Position numbers and translations under genes: made by a program. A stretch of 10,585 bases of DNA from Gammaproteobacteria bacterium UBA2168 (GTDB taxonomy: Bacteria; Pseudomonadota; Gammaproteobacteria; Pseudomonadales; Azotimanducaceae). Below the pieces are notes generated by a model. That model was not told the DNA's origin. It saw only the letters and a list, made by a program, of their open reading frames with translations, and did not search any database. Of the stretch, positions 1 to 6,462 are shown one piece after another; positions within the stretch are counted from its first letter, which is position 1; the number at the start of each line of letters is the position of its first letter. The stretch lies in assembly GCA_002327525.1 (NCBI GenBank), contig DCWG01000045.1, positions 47,899 through 58,483 of the forward strand. Reading direction: 5' to 3'.

Positions 1-497
1 GTGGAGAGGCGGGGCATGGCACCGCGCCCTGGATAGCTGAGCTCGAAGCCAACGAATTCGAGCCCGGGCAGCCCGCGAAAGGGGCGCGGCCAGGGCTGGT
101 GCTCGAGAATGCGCCAGTGGGCGAGAAGCTCAGGCCCATGTCCGTGCCGGTGAGCGCCGAGGACGCGCGGACCTACTCGCGAGAACGTGAGCGCGAGACG
201 CTTGGATTGTTTGTTGGCGCAGCACCCCGCGTGCACATCGGCTGGATTGCCGAACAACTCATCCACCTGCTGCACCACTCGTACGACTACGGGCCGTCCA
301 TACACGCGCAGAGTCATATTCAACACCTGGCCCCGCTGGTTGCGGGCCAGACGTTCACCGTCACCGGGCGCTGCCATGCGGCGTACGAGCGCGGCGGACA
401 TCACTACATCGAAAATGATGGCGCCATCTGGAGCGAGCGGAGGGAAGAACTGGTGCGATTACGCCACACATCGGTGTTCCACATCGCTAAGCGTTGA
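1..497 (+). CDS. Hotdog-fold (MaoC-like) protein, 3' part
   Basis: The reading frame is open from the left edge (first full codon at base 3) to a TGA at 495-497, so the 5' end lies outside the window. A GTG at 99 is a possible internal start, but the upstream codons read as protein (for example GTAPWIAELEANEF), so I prefer an interrupted longer gene. The C-terminal ~100 residues look like a hotdog domain: a histidine-rich helix (HIGWIAEQLIHLLHH), then PLVAGQTFTVTGR, the usual 'PGD/PGE plus strand' of MaoC and acyl-thioester dehydratase or thioesterase folds, then paired strands (AAYERGGHHYIENDGAIW) ending in RHTSVFHI. The aspartate-histidine hydratase motif of catalytic MaoC proteins is not visible in this part. 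Substrate is unknown, a CoA thioester being likely. It converges on the alpha/beta hydrolase gene with a 54-base gap. Confidence 0.6.
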   Translation, partial: GEAGHGTAPWIAELEANEFEPGQPAKGARPGLVLENAPVGEKLRPMSVPVSAEDARTYSRERERETLGLFVGAAPRVHIGWIAEQLIHLLHHSYDYGPSIHAQSHIQHLAPLVAGQTFTVTGRCHAAYERGGHHYIENDGAIWSERREELVRLRHTSVFHIAKR

Positions 498-551
498 GGC
501 CGCCCTTACCGGGGACGTCCGCGCCGTGACCTGCCCATTGCCCCGTCCCGA

Positions 552-1514
552 TCAATCGATCGGCAGGTGCCTGGCCAGCCAGGCGAGCTGCAGCCCCAAC
601 GCCTTTTCGTAACCCTTGCCACGGTACACGTCGTAGTGTTTGCCTTCGATGGTGTCGTACGCGGCAATGGTCTGATCCTTGATCGTAGCGTAGAGGTGGG
701 CGCCGTTTTTGGCAATGTCGAACAATTCCTCCTGACCGGCGTCGATGATCAGTGTTGCCGCGCGCAGGCGCTCGACGCCGGCCATGGGATCGTAGCGAAC
801 GAAGTCGGCGTAAAACGGATAGCCGCGCAACCCTGGCGCCGAACTCTCTTTGCCCGGAAAGGAAGGAGCATCGCCGCGTGCGATAGCGCTGCGCCACGCT
901 CGTACGTTTTGTGCGGACAATGGGCTGTCAGCGGGTTGATTGCCGAAGTCGGCCTGTGGATTAACGCTGCCGACCTGCGTCATCAGCACCTTGAATTCCG
1001 GATACGCGATGGCGGTGGCCAGCGACAATCCCCCTCCGAGGCTCGATCCCCAGATGGCAAGGCGCTCTGGATCGACGCCGGGTTCACCCTGAAGCCAGGC
1101 GACCGCCGCACGTATGTCGCGCAGTTCCACCAGCGGATTGACGATGGTGCGTATCTCCCGCACTCGTGCTTCGAACGGTTGCGTATCGTCCCGGGGCGTC
1201 GGGCTGATCGCAAAGATGGCTCCATCACTCTCTCCCCAGCCGCGGTAGTCGAACGTGAGAACGGGGTAACCTGCCGCTGCGATCTGTGGCGCGTATGCTT
1301 GATTGAGGTGCGATTTCTCGCCTCCCCAGCCGTGCACCATCAGCACCGCAGGGCGCGCTTTGGCGGTATCGAAGCCCTCCGGATACCACATGTTGCCGGC
1401 TAGCCGTACACCGTCCGCGTATATGTTGATGGCTTTGTCCTGAACATCGGCAGCACAGGTCATGCCATAGGTGACGAACAAGAATATCGAAATGGTTCTG
1501 CACCAGGTGGGCAT
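552..1514 (-). CDS. Exported alpha/beta hydrolase
   Basis: A 320-residue serine hydrolase of the dienelactone hydrolase/acyl-peptidase-like type. The chosen ATG (1514) is preceded by GGAG 11 bases upstream. It gives an N-terminus with a short hydrophobic signal segment (residues 7-19, ISIFLFVTYGMTC) and probable cleavage near TCAAD, so the enzyme should act in the periplasm or outside the cell. An in-frame start at 1565 would bury that signal behind 17 hydrophilic residues and overlap the upstream gene. Core motifs: HGWGG oxyanion loop at 61-65, DYRGWGES at 89-96, nucleophile elbow GSSLG at 156-160 with Ser158, probable acid Asp258 in IIDAG, and His293 in GKHYD. The triad looks complete. The start lies one base after the stop of the small basic protein, so the two are probably co-translated. 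Substrate unknown: an ester, lactone or peptide is possible. Confidence 0.85.
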   Translation of the reverse strand: MPTWCRTISIFLFVTYGMTCAADVQDKAINIYADGVRLAGNMWYPEGFDTAKARPAVLMVHGWGGEKSHLNQAYAPQIAAAGYPVLTFDYRGWGESDGAIFAISPTPRDDTQPFEARVREIRTIVNPLVELRDIRAAVAWLQGEPGVDPERLAIWGSSLGGGLSLATAIAYPEFKVLMTQVGSVNPQADFGNQPADSPLSAQNVRAWRSAIARGDAPSFPGKESSAPGLRGYPFYADFVRYDPMAGVERLRAATLIIDAGQEELFDIAKNGAHLYATIKDQTIAAYDTIEGKHYDVYRGKGYEKALGLQLAWLARHLPID

Positions 1515-1515
1515 G

Positions 1516-1728
1516 TCAGTCGTTTCTCCGGCGTATCGAGCGTGGCGTTGTCCACACTTTACCACTGCTGTCCTCGTGATAACCCGATCCGAGCTGCTGC
1601 AAAGTGGTCTTCACTTCGGATTCGGGTATGTCGAGAAGCTCGGCCAACTCACTCTGCCCGAGCACGGTCACCGGTTTGCGACGCCGGTTGCGCTGGCGGT
1701 GCAGCGGACGGATCCTGAAATCACTCAT
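1516..1728 (-). CDS. Small basic protein under a LexA-like operator
   Basis: A 70-residue protein I do not recognise. Residues 4-18 are strongly basic (RIRPLHRQRNRRRKP). Residues 21-46 (VLGQSELAELLDIPESEVKTTLQQ) have the helix-turn-helix spacing of small winged-helix or excisionase-like proteins, and the tail is basic again (PRSIRRRND). DNA or RNA binding is a reasonable guess only. The ATG at 1728 lies inside the right arm of a 26-base-pair dyad and has no Shine-Dalgarno sequence. A promoter-like pair upstream would place the mRNA start at or next to this ATG, suggesting leaderless translation. A TTG at 1764 in the same frame would add 12 residues read through the palindrome, which is less likely. 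The stop is one base before the hydrolase start, supporting a real, translationally coupled gene. Confidence 0.55.
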   Translation of the reverse strand: MSDFRIRPLHRQRNRRRKPVTVLGQSELAELLDIPESEVKTTLQQLGSGYHEDSSGKVWTTPRSIRRRND

Positions 1729-1752
1729 ACTGTATGAATATACAGTATGAGT
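1723..1752. repeat. Perfect inverted repeat, 13-bp arms
   Basis: Arms 1723-1735 (ACTCATACTGTAT) and 1740-1752 (ATACAGTATGAGT) are exact reverse complements around the 4-base centre GAAT. The element is AT-rich against a GC-rich background and has no T-run after it on either strand, so it looks like a protein-binding dyad rather than a terminator. It sits between the HpaB-like gene's stop (1779) and the small gene's start (1728). Confidence 0.95.
1729..1748 (-). promoter_or_regulatory. LexA (SOS) box-like operator
   Basis: The core of the dyad reads TACTGTATGAATATACAGTA, with the CTGT-N8-ACAG layout of the gammaproteobacterial LexA site. It agrees with the consensus TACTGTATATATATACAGTA at 18 of 20 positions, differing only at the two central bases. 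It overlaps the proposed -10 element and abuts the ATG of the 70-residue gene, which is where a LexA repressor would block transcription of that gene and the hydrolase. LexA itself is not in the window, and other dyad-binding repressors could use the same site. Confidence 0.65.
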
Positions 1753-1764
1753 TCGCCAGCACAA
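1737..1764 (-). promoter_or_regulatory. Promoter candidate overlapping the LexA-like box
   Basis: On the minus strand a -35-like TTGTGC (1764-1759) is separated by 16 bases from TATATT (1742-1737). A start 7-9 bases beyond the -10 falls at 1730-1728, on or next to the ATG of the small gene, so the transcript would have almost no leader. The -35 is weak and the call rests on spacing and position only. Confidence 0.4.
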
Positions 1765-1778
1765 GTGCCGGTTCAGGG

Positions 1779-3167
1779 TCAGTCGATGTATTCACCCATG
1801 TGTGCGGATTCCAGTGCCACGCGCTTGGCGTGATCTATATCATAGTGCATGCGCGAGACGATACGCTGGGCATACAACCCGCCACCGGCCTGTATGTTGG
1901 TCACGGCATGCCAGCCACCGAGGGCGTCCGCCGTGTAGTCGCGGATGGCATGAAACAACCGCGTGCGGTAGGTGCCGTCCACTTCCTGTTTGGTGCCCAT
2001 GTACTTGCGTATCAGGTGGCCGACACGATCGTTCTCGAGATCGGCCATGCCGGGAGCCGTGAGGATGCTGCCACCGGCGATATCGTGCAGGTGGCGTACC
2101 ATCATCGAGTAGTTGGCAGCACCATGGTACTTGCCGACATTGATGTACAACTCGTGCGGGAATGCGGCGCCATCGGAAGTAATGCTGCAGTTCTCGATGG
2201 CAGCCTCGAGACTCGCGCGGATGAGCGTCGCGTTGATCATCATCTCGGAGATCTTTTCCTTGATGTGGCCCATCTTCTCCAGGCCATTGGCCTCGGAAAT
2301 GAGCTGGGCGAAACCGACGAGGCGGTCGTAGGCGGTGACCATACCAGCCAGACCACCAAGTCGTTCCCACAGCCCTAGGGAGTGCGCGAATATGCCAGCC
2401 AGCTCCGGATGCTCGCCGCCCAGGAACACGCGCTCGTCGGGTACGAACACGTCATCGAAGATGACGAACCCCTCCGGAGTGTGGTGGGAACCGGACATTG
2501 GGAAGTCGCGCACGTCCTCATGGCGGGGGGCGTAGGTGGTATTGACGATTTTCACTCCCGGCGCGTTCACCGGCACCATGGCGGCCACCGAGTATTCCTC
2601 CTCACCGGCTTTCATGGATTTGGTGGGGATGGTCATCAGCTCGTGTCCCATCGAGGCCGCCGAGATATGCAGTTTCGCACCCCGGATCACGATGCCGTCG
2701 TCGCGGCGTTCGACAACGTGCACATAGGCATCCGGGTCTTCTTGCTGACCCGGACGCCGGCTCCGGTCGCCCTTGGCATCGGTGATGCACTGAGTGATGC
2801 GCACGTCGCGTCGCTGGGCCTCACCCACCCATGCGCGGATACGCTTCGCATTCTCGGGCGCGCTCCCCTCGATGCGATCGGCTGCGGTGAGCAGCGTCAT
2901 GATGGAGGCGTAGGTCACGTGGGTCAGGAGATCCACCGATTCGTGCAGATCTACCTGCTCGCGCAGTTCCGCCGCCGAACCGGGCACCACCATGAATGCG
3001 CCAATCGCGCCTGGTTCCGGGTCGTAGAAGCGGTCGTATCCGGAGGCTGCTGAATCAACGGTGATCCCGAGGATCCGGTGCGCCGGCAGATCTTCGATCT
3101 GCTCACCCTCGAAAAAAGTCTCCCGCCCGTCGTTCAACGAAGCGCGGTACTCGTCTCCTGTCATCAT
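1779..3167 (-). CDS. HpaB-family flavin-dependent oxygenase
   Basis: A 462-residue member of the 4-hydroxyphenylacetate 3-hydroxylase/4-hydroxybutyryl-CoA dehydratase superfamily, which has an acyl-CoA dehydrogenase-like fold. Seen: the family N-terminus MTGDEYRASLNDGRE with GEQIEDL (residues 2-27), CITDAKGDRS at 127-136 (HpaB flavin/substrate region), GAKLHISAASMGHE at 163-175, FDDVFVPDERVF at 237-248, and KYHGAANY with HDIAGG at 346-366. HpaB enzymes use FADH2 from a separate reductase to hydroxylate, and sometimes dehalogenate, phenols; no reductase gene is seen here. The radical dehydratases of the superfamily need three Cys and one His for a 4Fe-4S cluster. This protein has only two cysteines (127 and 327), so the monooxygenase side is favoured. 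The length is somewhat below that of HpaB/TftD-type enzymes. AGGGAGAG precedes the tandem ATG. It follows the dehalogenase-like gene by 71 bases on the same strand. Confidence 0.8.
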   Translation of the reverse strand: MMTGDEYRASLNDGRETFFEGEQIEDLPAHRILGITVDSAASGYDRFYDPEPGAIGAFMVVPGSAAELREQVDLHESVDLLTHVTYASIMTLLTAADRIEGSAPENAKRIRAWVGEAQRRDVRITQCITDAKGDRSRRPGQQEDPDAYVHVVERRDDGIVIRGAKLHISAASMGHELMTIPTKSMKAGEEEYSVAAMVPVNAPGVKIVNTTYAPRHEDVRDFPMSGSHHTPEGFVIFDDVFVPDERVFLGGEHPELAGIFAHSLGLWERLGGLAGMVTAYDRLVGFAQLISEANGLEKMGHIKEKISEMMINATLIRASLEAAIENCSITSDGAAFPHELYINVGKYHGAANYSMMVRHLHDIAGGSILTAPGMADLENDRVGHLIRKYMGTKQEVDGTYRTRLFHAIRDYTADALGGWHAVTNIQAGGGLYAQRIVSRMHYDIDHAKRVALESAHMGEYID

Positions 3168-3238
3168 GGCGTGTCTCTCCCTTCCTGTTGTTTCAGTTGT
3201 TCAGTCTTTCCTGCGGTCCGGTCCGTTCCCATATTCGG

Positions 3239-3919
3239 CTAGCGTTGCACCTGGCCACCCGTAAACGGGATGGCCTGGCCGACGAAGAAGTCGCTCTCGT
3301 TGGAGGCGAGAAACAGCGCGAAGCGCGCGTCTTCCTCGGCGGTGGCGAGGCGCCCCAGTGGTACCTGGCGCTTGAGCGATGCCTGAAAAGACTCTTTCTC
3401 GCGCAATGCCGGCGGGTAGTAAACCGGGTTTTCCACGTAGTTCTGGGCGATGAGGTTGACCTGCACGTTGTGGGGCGCGACCTCCACACCCACAGATTGT
3501 ACGTATCCGACCTGTGCGGCGCGCGCGGCACTGTAGGCACACACGGTCTTCAAACCCTTTAGCGCGGTTGCGCTGCCGTACACCACGATCTTCCCGGCAT
3601 GGCGTTCGATCATCTGGGGAAGCACCGCGCGTGTGAGCCGGTGCAGAGGGTGCACCATCATGTCGAAGGTCTCCGCCCAGTCATCGTCGTGGAGTTGGGT
3701 GGTGGGTATCCCAGCGAAGTTCTTCGAGGCGAGATTGGCGATCAACACGTCCACCGTTGCGGAGCGCTCGATCAGCGCCTCGCAAGCACCGGATTGGCGC
3801 AAATCGCTGGTATCCGCGACGATCGTCGCACCCTCCTGCTCGAAAACCTCAATGGTGGCGGGTCCCATGTAGTCGTCGGCCTGTGTCACGACGACGCGTT
3901 TTCCTTCCAGTCGACCCAT
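3239..3919 (-). CDS. Halohydrin dehalogenase-like SDR
   Basis: A 226-residue protein with the SDR fold but not an ordinary NAD(P)H dehydrogenase. The glycine-rich cofactor loop is replaced by T12-QADD-Y17-M-G19, exactly the T-x4-F/Y-x-G halide-site motif of halohydrin dehalogenases (HHDHs). The catalytic set is S116-x12-Y129-x3-R133, with Arg in place of the SDR lysine, again the HHDH signature. After the active site NYVENPVYYPP (160-170) resembles the NY...FYP halide-pocket loop of HheC, and the C-terminus (PLGRLATAEE, ALFLAS, FTGGQ) follows the family. Length matches known HHDHs (about 225-260). Such enzymes are cytoplasmic and cofactor-free: they expel halide from vicinal haloalcohols to give epoxides, and open epoxides with small anions. 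AGGAG lies 7 bases before the ATG. It is the first gene of the minus-strand set and is divergent from the AKR operon. The natural substrate is unknown. Confidence 0.85.
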   Translation of the reverse strand: MGRLEGKRVVVTQADDYMGPATIEVFEQEGATIVADTSDLRQSGACEALIERSATVDVLIANLASKNFAGIPTTQLHDDDWAETFDMMVHPLHRLTRAVLPQMIERHAGKIVVYGSATALKGLKTVCAYSAARAAQVGYVQSVGVEVAPHNVQVNLIAQNYVENPVYYPPALREKESFQASLKRQVPLGRLATAEEDARFALFLASNESDFFVGQAIPFTGGQVQR

Positions 3920-4154
3920 GTATCTGCTCCTGTCGTTCTACCATCCGGGCACGATTGGCGCCAGCGATGTCGAGCACCAGCGTGTCGCGCTACTCCGGCT
4001 CAACATAGCACACGAGAGAGGAGAGGACGGTTGTGGCTGTGGGGAGGCGCGCGTGTTCCGCCTCCGGGAATATCCAGGCACTGATGTCCGGTTTGCGCAC
4101 TTCCTGTGCCGGAAACTACAATGGTCCGTGCGAATCAAGAAAGGAGAGTGTTCC
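3920..4154. other. Divergent intergenic region
   Basis: This 235-base gap separates the minus-strand dehalogenase gene from the plus-strand reductase operon. It carries a good plus-strand promoter (4093-4122). On the minus strand only a weak extended -10-like TGCTATGTT (-10 hexamer at 4007-4002), without a convincing -35, is seen. Open frames cross it in both directions, but none has a ribosome site or a recognisable product. Confidence 0.6.
4093..4122 (+). promoter_or_regulatory. Promoter of the AKR-larC operon
   Basis: TTGCGC (4093-4098) and TACAAT (4117-4122) are 18 bases apart, a plausible sigma-70 pair. Transcription would begin near 4129-4131, leaving a leader of about 25 bases that contains the strong ribosome site. 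A small TTCC/GGAA dyad lies in the spacer (4101-4114). Confidence 0.55.
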
Positions 4155-4157
4155 ATG
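4142..4157 (+). promoter_or_regulatory. Ribosome binding site fixing the AKR start
   Basis: AGGAG at 4142-4146 lies 8 bases before the ATG at 4155. This start puts a twin-arginine signal at the N-terminus. The same frame is open back to 3918, but those 79 codons have no ribosome site, read as low-quality protein, and would place the signal in the middle of the chain. Confidence 0.8.
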
Positions 4158-5201
4158 CTCGACTCAAGCAATCGTCGGACCTTCATGCAGAAGCTGGCCA
4201 TGCTCGGAGTGGGCGCACAGGCGCTGCTGAGCACGGGCAGCGTCAAGGCGGCAGTGGCCGAGGCGAAAGGTCAGGTGGAAGGGGGCCTGGGCTGGCCCGA
4301 GATGACCTACCGCATACTCGGCAGAACGGGCTTCGAGGGCAGTCGTCTGTTCTTCGGCTGCGGCGCTTCACTGGCGCGGCGGCCGCGCGATGAGTTGTTG
4401 AACGTGGCCTTCGATGCGGGTGTGAACGTGTTCGATGTGGGCACGGGCCGCTACTACGGTGACGCCGAGCGCAACCTGGCGCCGTTCGTGAGAAAACATC
4501 GGGACGATATATTCGTGATTTCGAAAGGCTATGCGCAGGTAGAGGACGTGGGCCCTAATGATCCCGTGACACCAGCGCAGGCAAAGCAGGCGGCCGCCAT
4601 GTGGCAGACGCTGATGGACGAAAGCCTTCGTGATCTCGAGGTGGACGGTATCGATGCGTACTATCAGATGGCGGCGAACAACCCCAATCTCACCGGCTCC
4701 GAAGAGATGCGCATGACCTTCGAGAAAGCCCGGGATGCAGGAAAGGTGAAGCACTGGGGGCTGAGCACGCACCAGAATGCGCAGGCAGTACTCGCGAAGG
4801 CAGTGGAGACGGGTTGGTACGATCTCGCCATGATCGCGATCACGCCCGGCGGCTGGTACGACTGGGATGGCAAGAGCCTGCTGGCCGGCACACCGCCCAT
4901 GACGGGGTTGAAGCCGCAGCTGGAGGCCGCTCGTGAATCGGGCATGGTGCTGGTGGGAATGAAGGTGGTGCGCCACATTGCGGGACGCAACCTGTTCGGT
5001 TGGGGGGATGAGACGGCGTTTGATGAGTACTACGACGAGAGTCTTTTGAAGGCGGATCTGAGTGCGTTTCAGCGCAGCTACGCCTACGTGCTCGAACATG
5101 GCGTGGATGCGGTGAATGCGGATATCCAGAATTTTCTGCACCTGCGCGAGAATTTCACGGTCGCGGCCACCTCTGGTGAGCTGTTCGCCAACAAGGCCTG
5201 A
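4155..5201 (+). CDS. Tat-exported aldo/keto reductase-like protein
   Basis: A 348-residue protein opening with a twin-arginine signal: SSNRRTFMQKLA (R7, R8), then a hydrophobic stretch (LAMLGVGAQALL) and a probable cut near VKAAVA at 30-35. Export as a folded, cofactor-loaded protein is therefore expected. The mature part is an aldo/keto reductase barrel: YRILGRTGFEGSRLFFGCG (52-70), the catalytic Asp in NVFD94, Tyr in RYYG (100/101) with a spacing one or two residues longer than usual, Lys124 in VISKG, DGIDAYYQM (164-172), GKVKHWGLSTH near 186-196. Where AKRs have the catalytic His (IDLYQLH) this one reads YQM-A-A, so the tetrad is incomplete and activity may be altered or lost. Tat-type AKR-fold proteins are known, with unclear roles. 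It is first in an operon with larC, 18 bases downstream. Confidence 0.8.
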   Translation: MLDSSNRRTFMQKLAMLGVGAQALLSTGSVKAAVAEAKGQVEGGLGWPEMTYRILGRTGFEGSRLFFGCGASLARRPRDELLNVAFDAGVNVFDVGTGRYYGDAERNLAPFVRKHRDDIFVISKGYAQVEDVGPNDPVTPAQAKQAAAMWQTLMDESLRDLEVDGIDAYYQMAANNPNLTGSEEMRMTFEKARDAGKVKHWGLSTHQNAQAVLAKAVETGWYDLAMIAITPGGWYDWDGKSLLAGTPPMTGLKPQLEAARESGMVLVGMKVVRHIAGRNLFGWGDETAFDEYYDESLLKADLSAFQRSYAYVLEHGVDAVNADIQNFLHLRENFTVAATSGELFANKA

Positions 5202-5219
5202 GGCGGCTGAATCAAGGGC

Positions 5220-6431
5220 ATGCGCGCGTTGCTGTACCAGCCGAGCGCCGGTATCAGCGGCGATATGCATCTCGGTGCGATGGTGGATCTCGGTGTGCCG
5301 GAATCTCACCTGCAGGCGCAACTCGCACGCTTACCGCTGGCGGAGGAGTTTCGAGTGTCCTTCTCTCGGGGCGCGAAGATGGGCGTGTCAGGCACGCGTG
5401 CCCACGTCGAGGATCTTGGCGGCTCTCACCAGGATCACACCGATGCGCATGCGCACGGACACGAGCATCGTCACTACGGTGAGATTCACGAGCTGATCAG
5501 CGGTTCGGGGTTTGCGCCTGGAATCGAGGTGCGTGCGCAGGCTATTTTTCGCGAGATCGCCAATGCCGAAGCGAAGATCCACGACGTGCCGGTGGATGAC
5601 GTGCACTTCCACGAGGTGGGCGCCGTGGATTCCATCGTCGATGTCGTCGCAGCCGCCATCTGCCTCGACTGGCTGAACGTGGAGCGGGTGTATTGCGACA
5701 CCATTGAGGTGGGATCCGGTTACGTGAACTGCGCGCACGGCCACTACCCGGTACCGGCGCCCGCCACGCAGGAGATCCTGACCGGCATGTCATGCCATTA
5801 CGCCGGCGTACAGGGCGAGAGTACGACGCCCACGGGGGCGGCGATTCTCAAAGCGAGTGTCGATGAGAACGAAGTGCCGCGCCGATTTGTGCCCCAGCGA
5901 ATCGGCTACGGGCTGGGTATGAAGGACTTCGAGGTACCCAACGTGCTGAGGGTAGTGCTCGGCGAGGTGGATGAGACGGCTGCCATCGAGGCGCACTTCA
6001 AGATCGAGGCGAACATCGACGATATGAGCCCGGAAGCCTTTGAACCGCTCATCGAGCACTTACTCGACATCGGTGCGAGCGATGTCTATCTGCTGCCCGT
6101 CGTGATGAAGAAATCGCGGCCTGCAACCTGCCTTTCGGTGCTCTGCGAGAGTGCACGGGTCGATGCTCTTGCCGATGCCATCCTTAATCGATCGACGACC
6201 ATCGGCCTGCGTGTGCTGCCCTTTGAGAAGCGTGTGCTGCCGAGAGAAGAACGGCGCATTGAAACGAGTCTTGGTGAGGTGAGGGTCAAGCTGGTCACGC
6301 GACCGGACGGAGGCCTGCGATGGAAATCCGAACACGACGACGTGCGTCGTCTGGCGGATGGCGCGGGTCTTGATTACCTCGACGCTAAAAAGCGTATCGA
6401 CCAGGAAATCGCCAACGTCATCGACATCTGA
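5220..6431 (+). CDS. larC: LarC, nickel-pincer nucleotide nickel insertase
   Basis: A 403-residue LarC (DUF111) protein. In the lactate racemase system LarC uses CTP to insert nickel into pyridinium-3,5-bisthiocarboxylate mononucleotide, completing the cofactor of LarA-type racemases/epimerases. Seen: N-terminal GISGDMHLGAMVDLG (11-25), a histidine-rich loop at 70-90 (HQDHTDAHAHGHEHRH) likely to hold metal, HFHEVGAVDSIVD at 129-141, GESTTPTGAAIL at 199-210, the C-terminal domain opening NIDDMSPE (265-272) and MKKSRP (296-301). It is one uninterrupted frame; the programmed frameshift that splits larC in Lactobacillus plantarum is not needed here. The start fits the family N-terminus although its ribosome site (AAGGG, very close to the ATG) is poor, so coupling to the upstream gene is likely. 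larA, larB and larE are not in the window. Confidence 0.9.
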   Translation: MRALLYQPSAGISGDMHLGAMVDLGVPESHLQAQLARLPLAEEFRVSFSRGAKMGVSGTRAHVEDLGGSHQDHTDAHAHGHEHRHYGEIHELISGSGFAPGIEVRAQAIFREIANAEAKIHDVPVDDVHFHEVGAVDSIVDVVAAAICLDWLNVERVYCDTIEVGSGYVNCAHGHYPVPAPATQEILTGMSCHYAGVQGESTTPTGAAILKASVDENEVPRRFVPQRIGYGLGMKDFEVPNVLRVVLGEVDETAAIEAHFKIEANIDDMSPEAFEPLIEHLLDIGASDVYLLPVVMKKSRPATCLSVLCESARVDALADAILNRSTTIGLRVLPFEKRVLPREERRIETSLGEVRVKLVTRPDGGLRWKSEHDDVRRLADGAGLDYLDAKKRIDQEIANVIDI

Positions 6432-6462
6432 ACGATTCTGTTAGTTTCGCGAAGGAGAGAAT

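Noticed and set aside
1723..1752. Palindrome as a transcription terminator
   Set aside because: The stem is AT-rich, no T-run follows on either strand, and the core matches a LexA site far better.
1734..3053. Plus-strand ORFs opposite the HpaB-like gene, one starting inside the palindrome
   Set aside because: Shadow frames of a protein with family motifs. The dyad therefore most likely serves the minus-strand small gene and not a plus-strand gene.
1779..3167. 4-hydroxybutyryl-CoA dehydratase
   Set aside because: The cluster needs three Cys and one His; the protein has two Cys in total.
3239..3919. Ordinary NAD(P)-dependent SDR
   Set aside because: No glycine-rich cofactor loop and Arg133 instead of Lys; both positions follow the halohydrin dehalogenase pattern.
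3918..4154. 5' extension of the AKR gene to 3918
   Set aside because: No ribosome site, poor protein quality, and it would bury the twin-arginine signal; AGGAG before 4155 decides the start.
4368..5321. Long minus-strand ORF opposite the AKR gene
   Set aside because: Antisense to a gene with clear family motifs, rich in His and Arg as expected from a GC-rich shadow frame.
5220..6431. Programmed frameshift in larC
   Set aside because: Both LarC domains are in one continuous frame, so none is needed.
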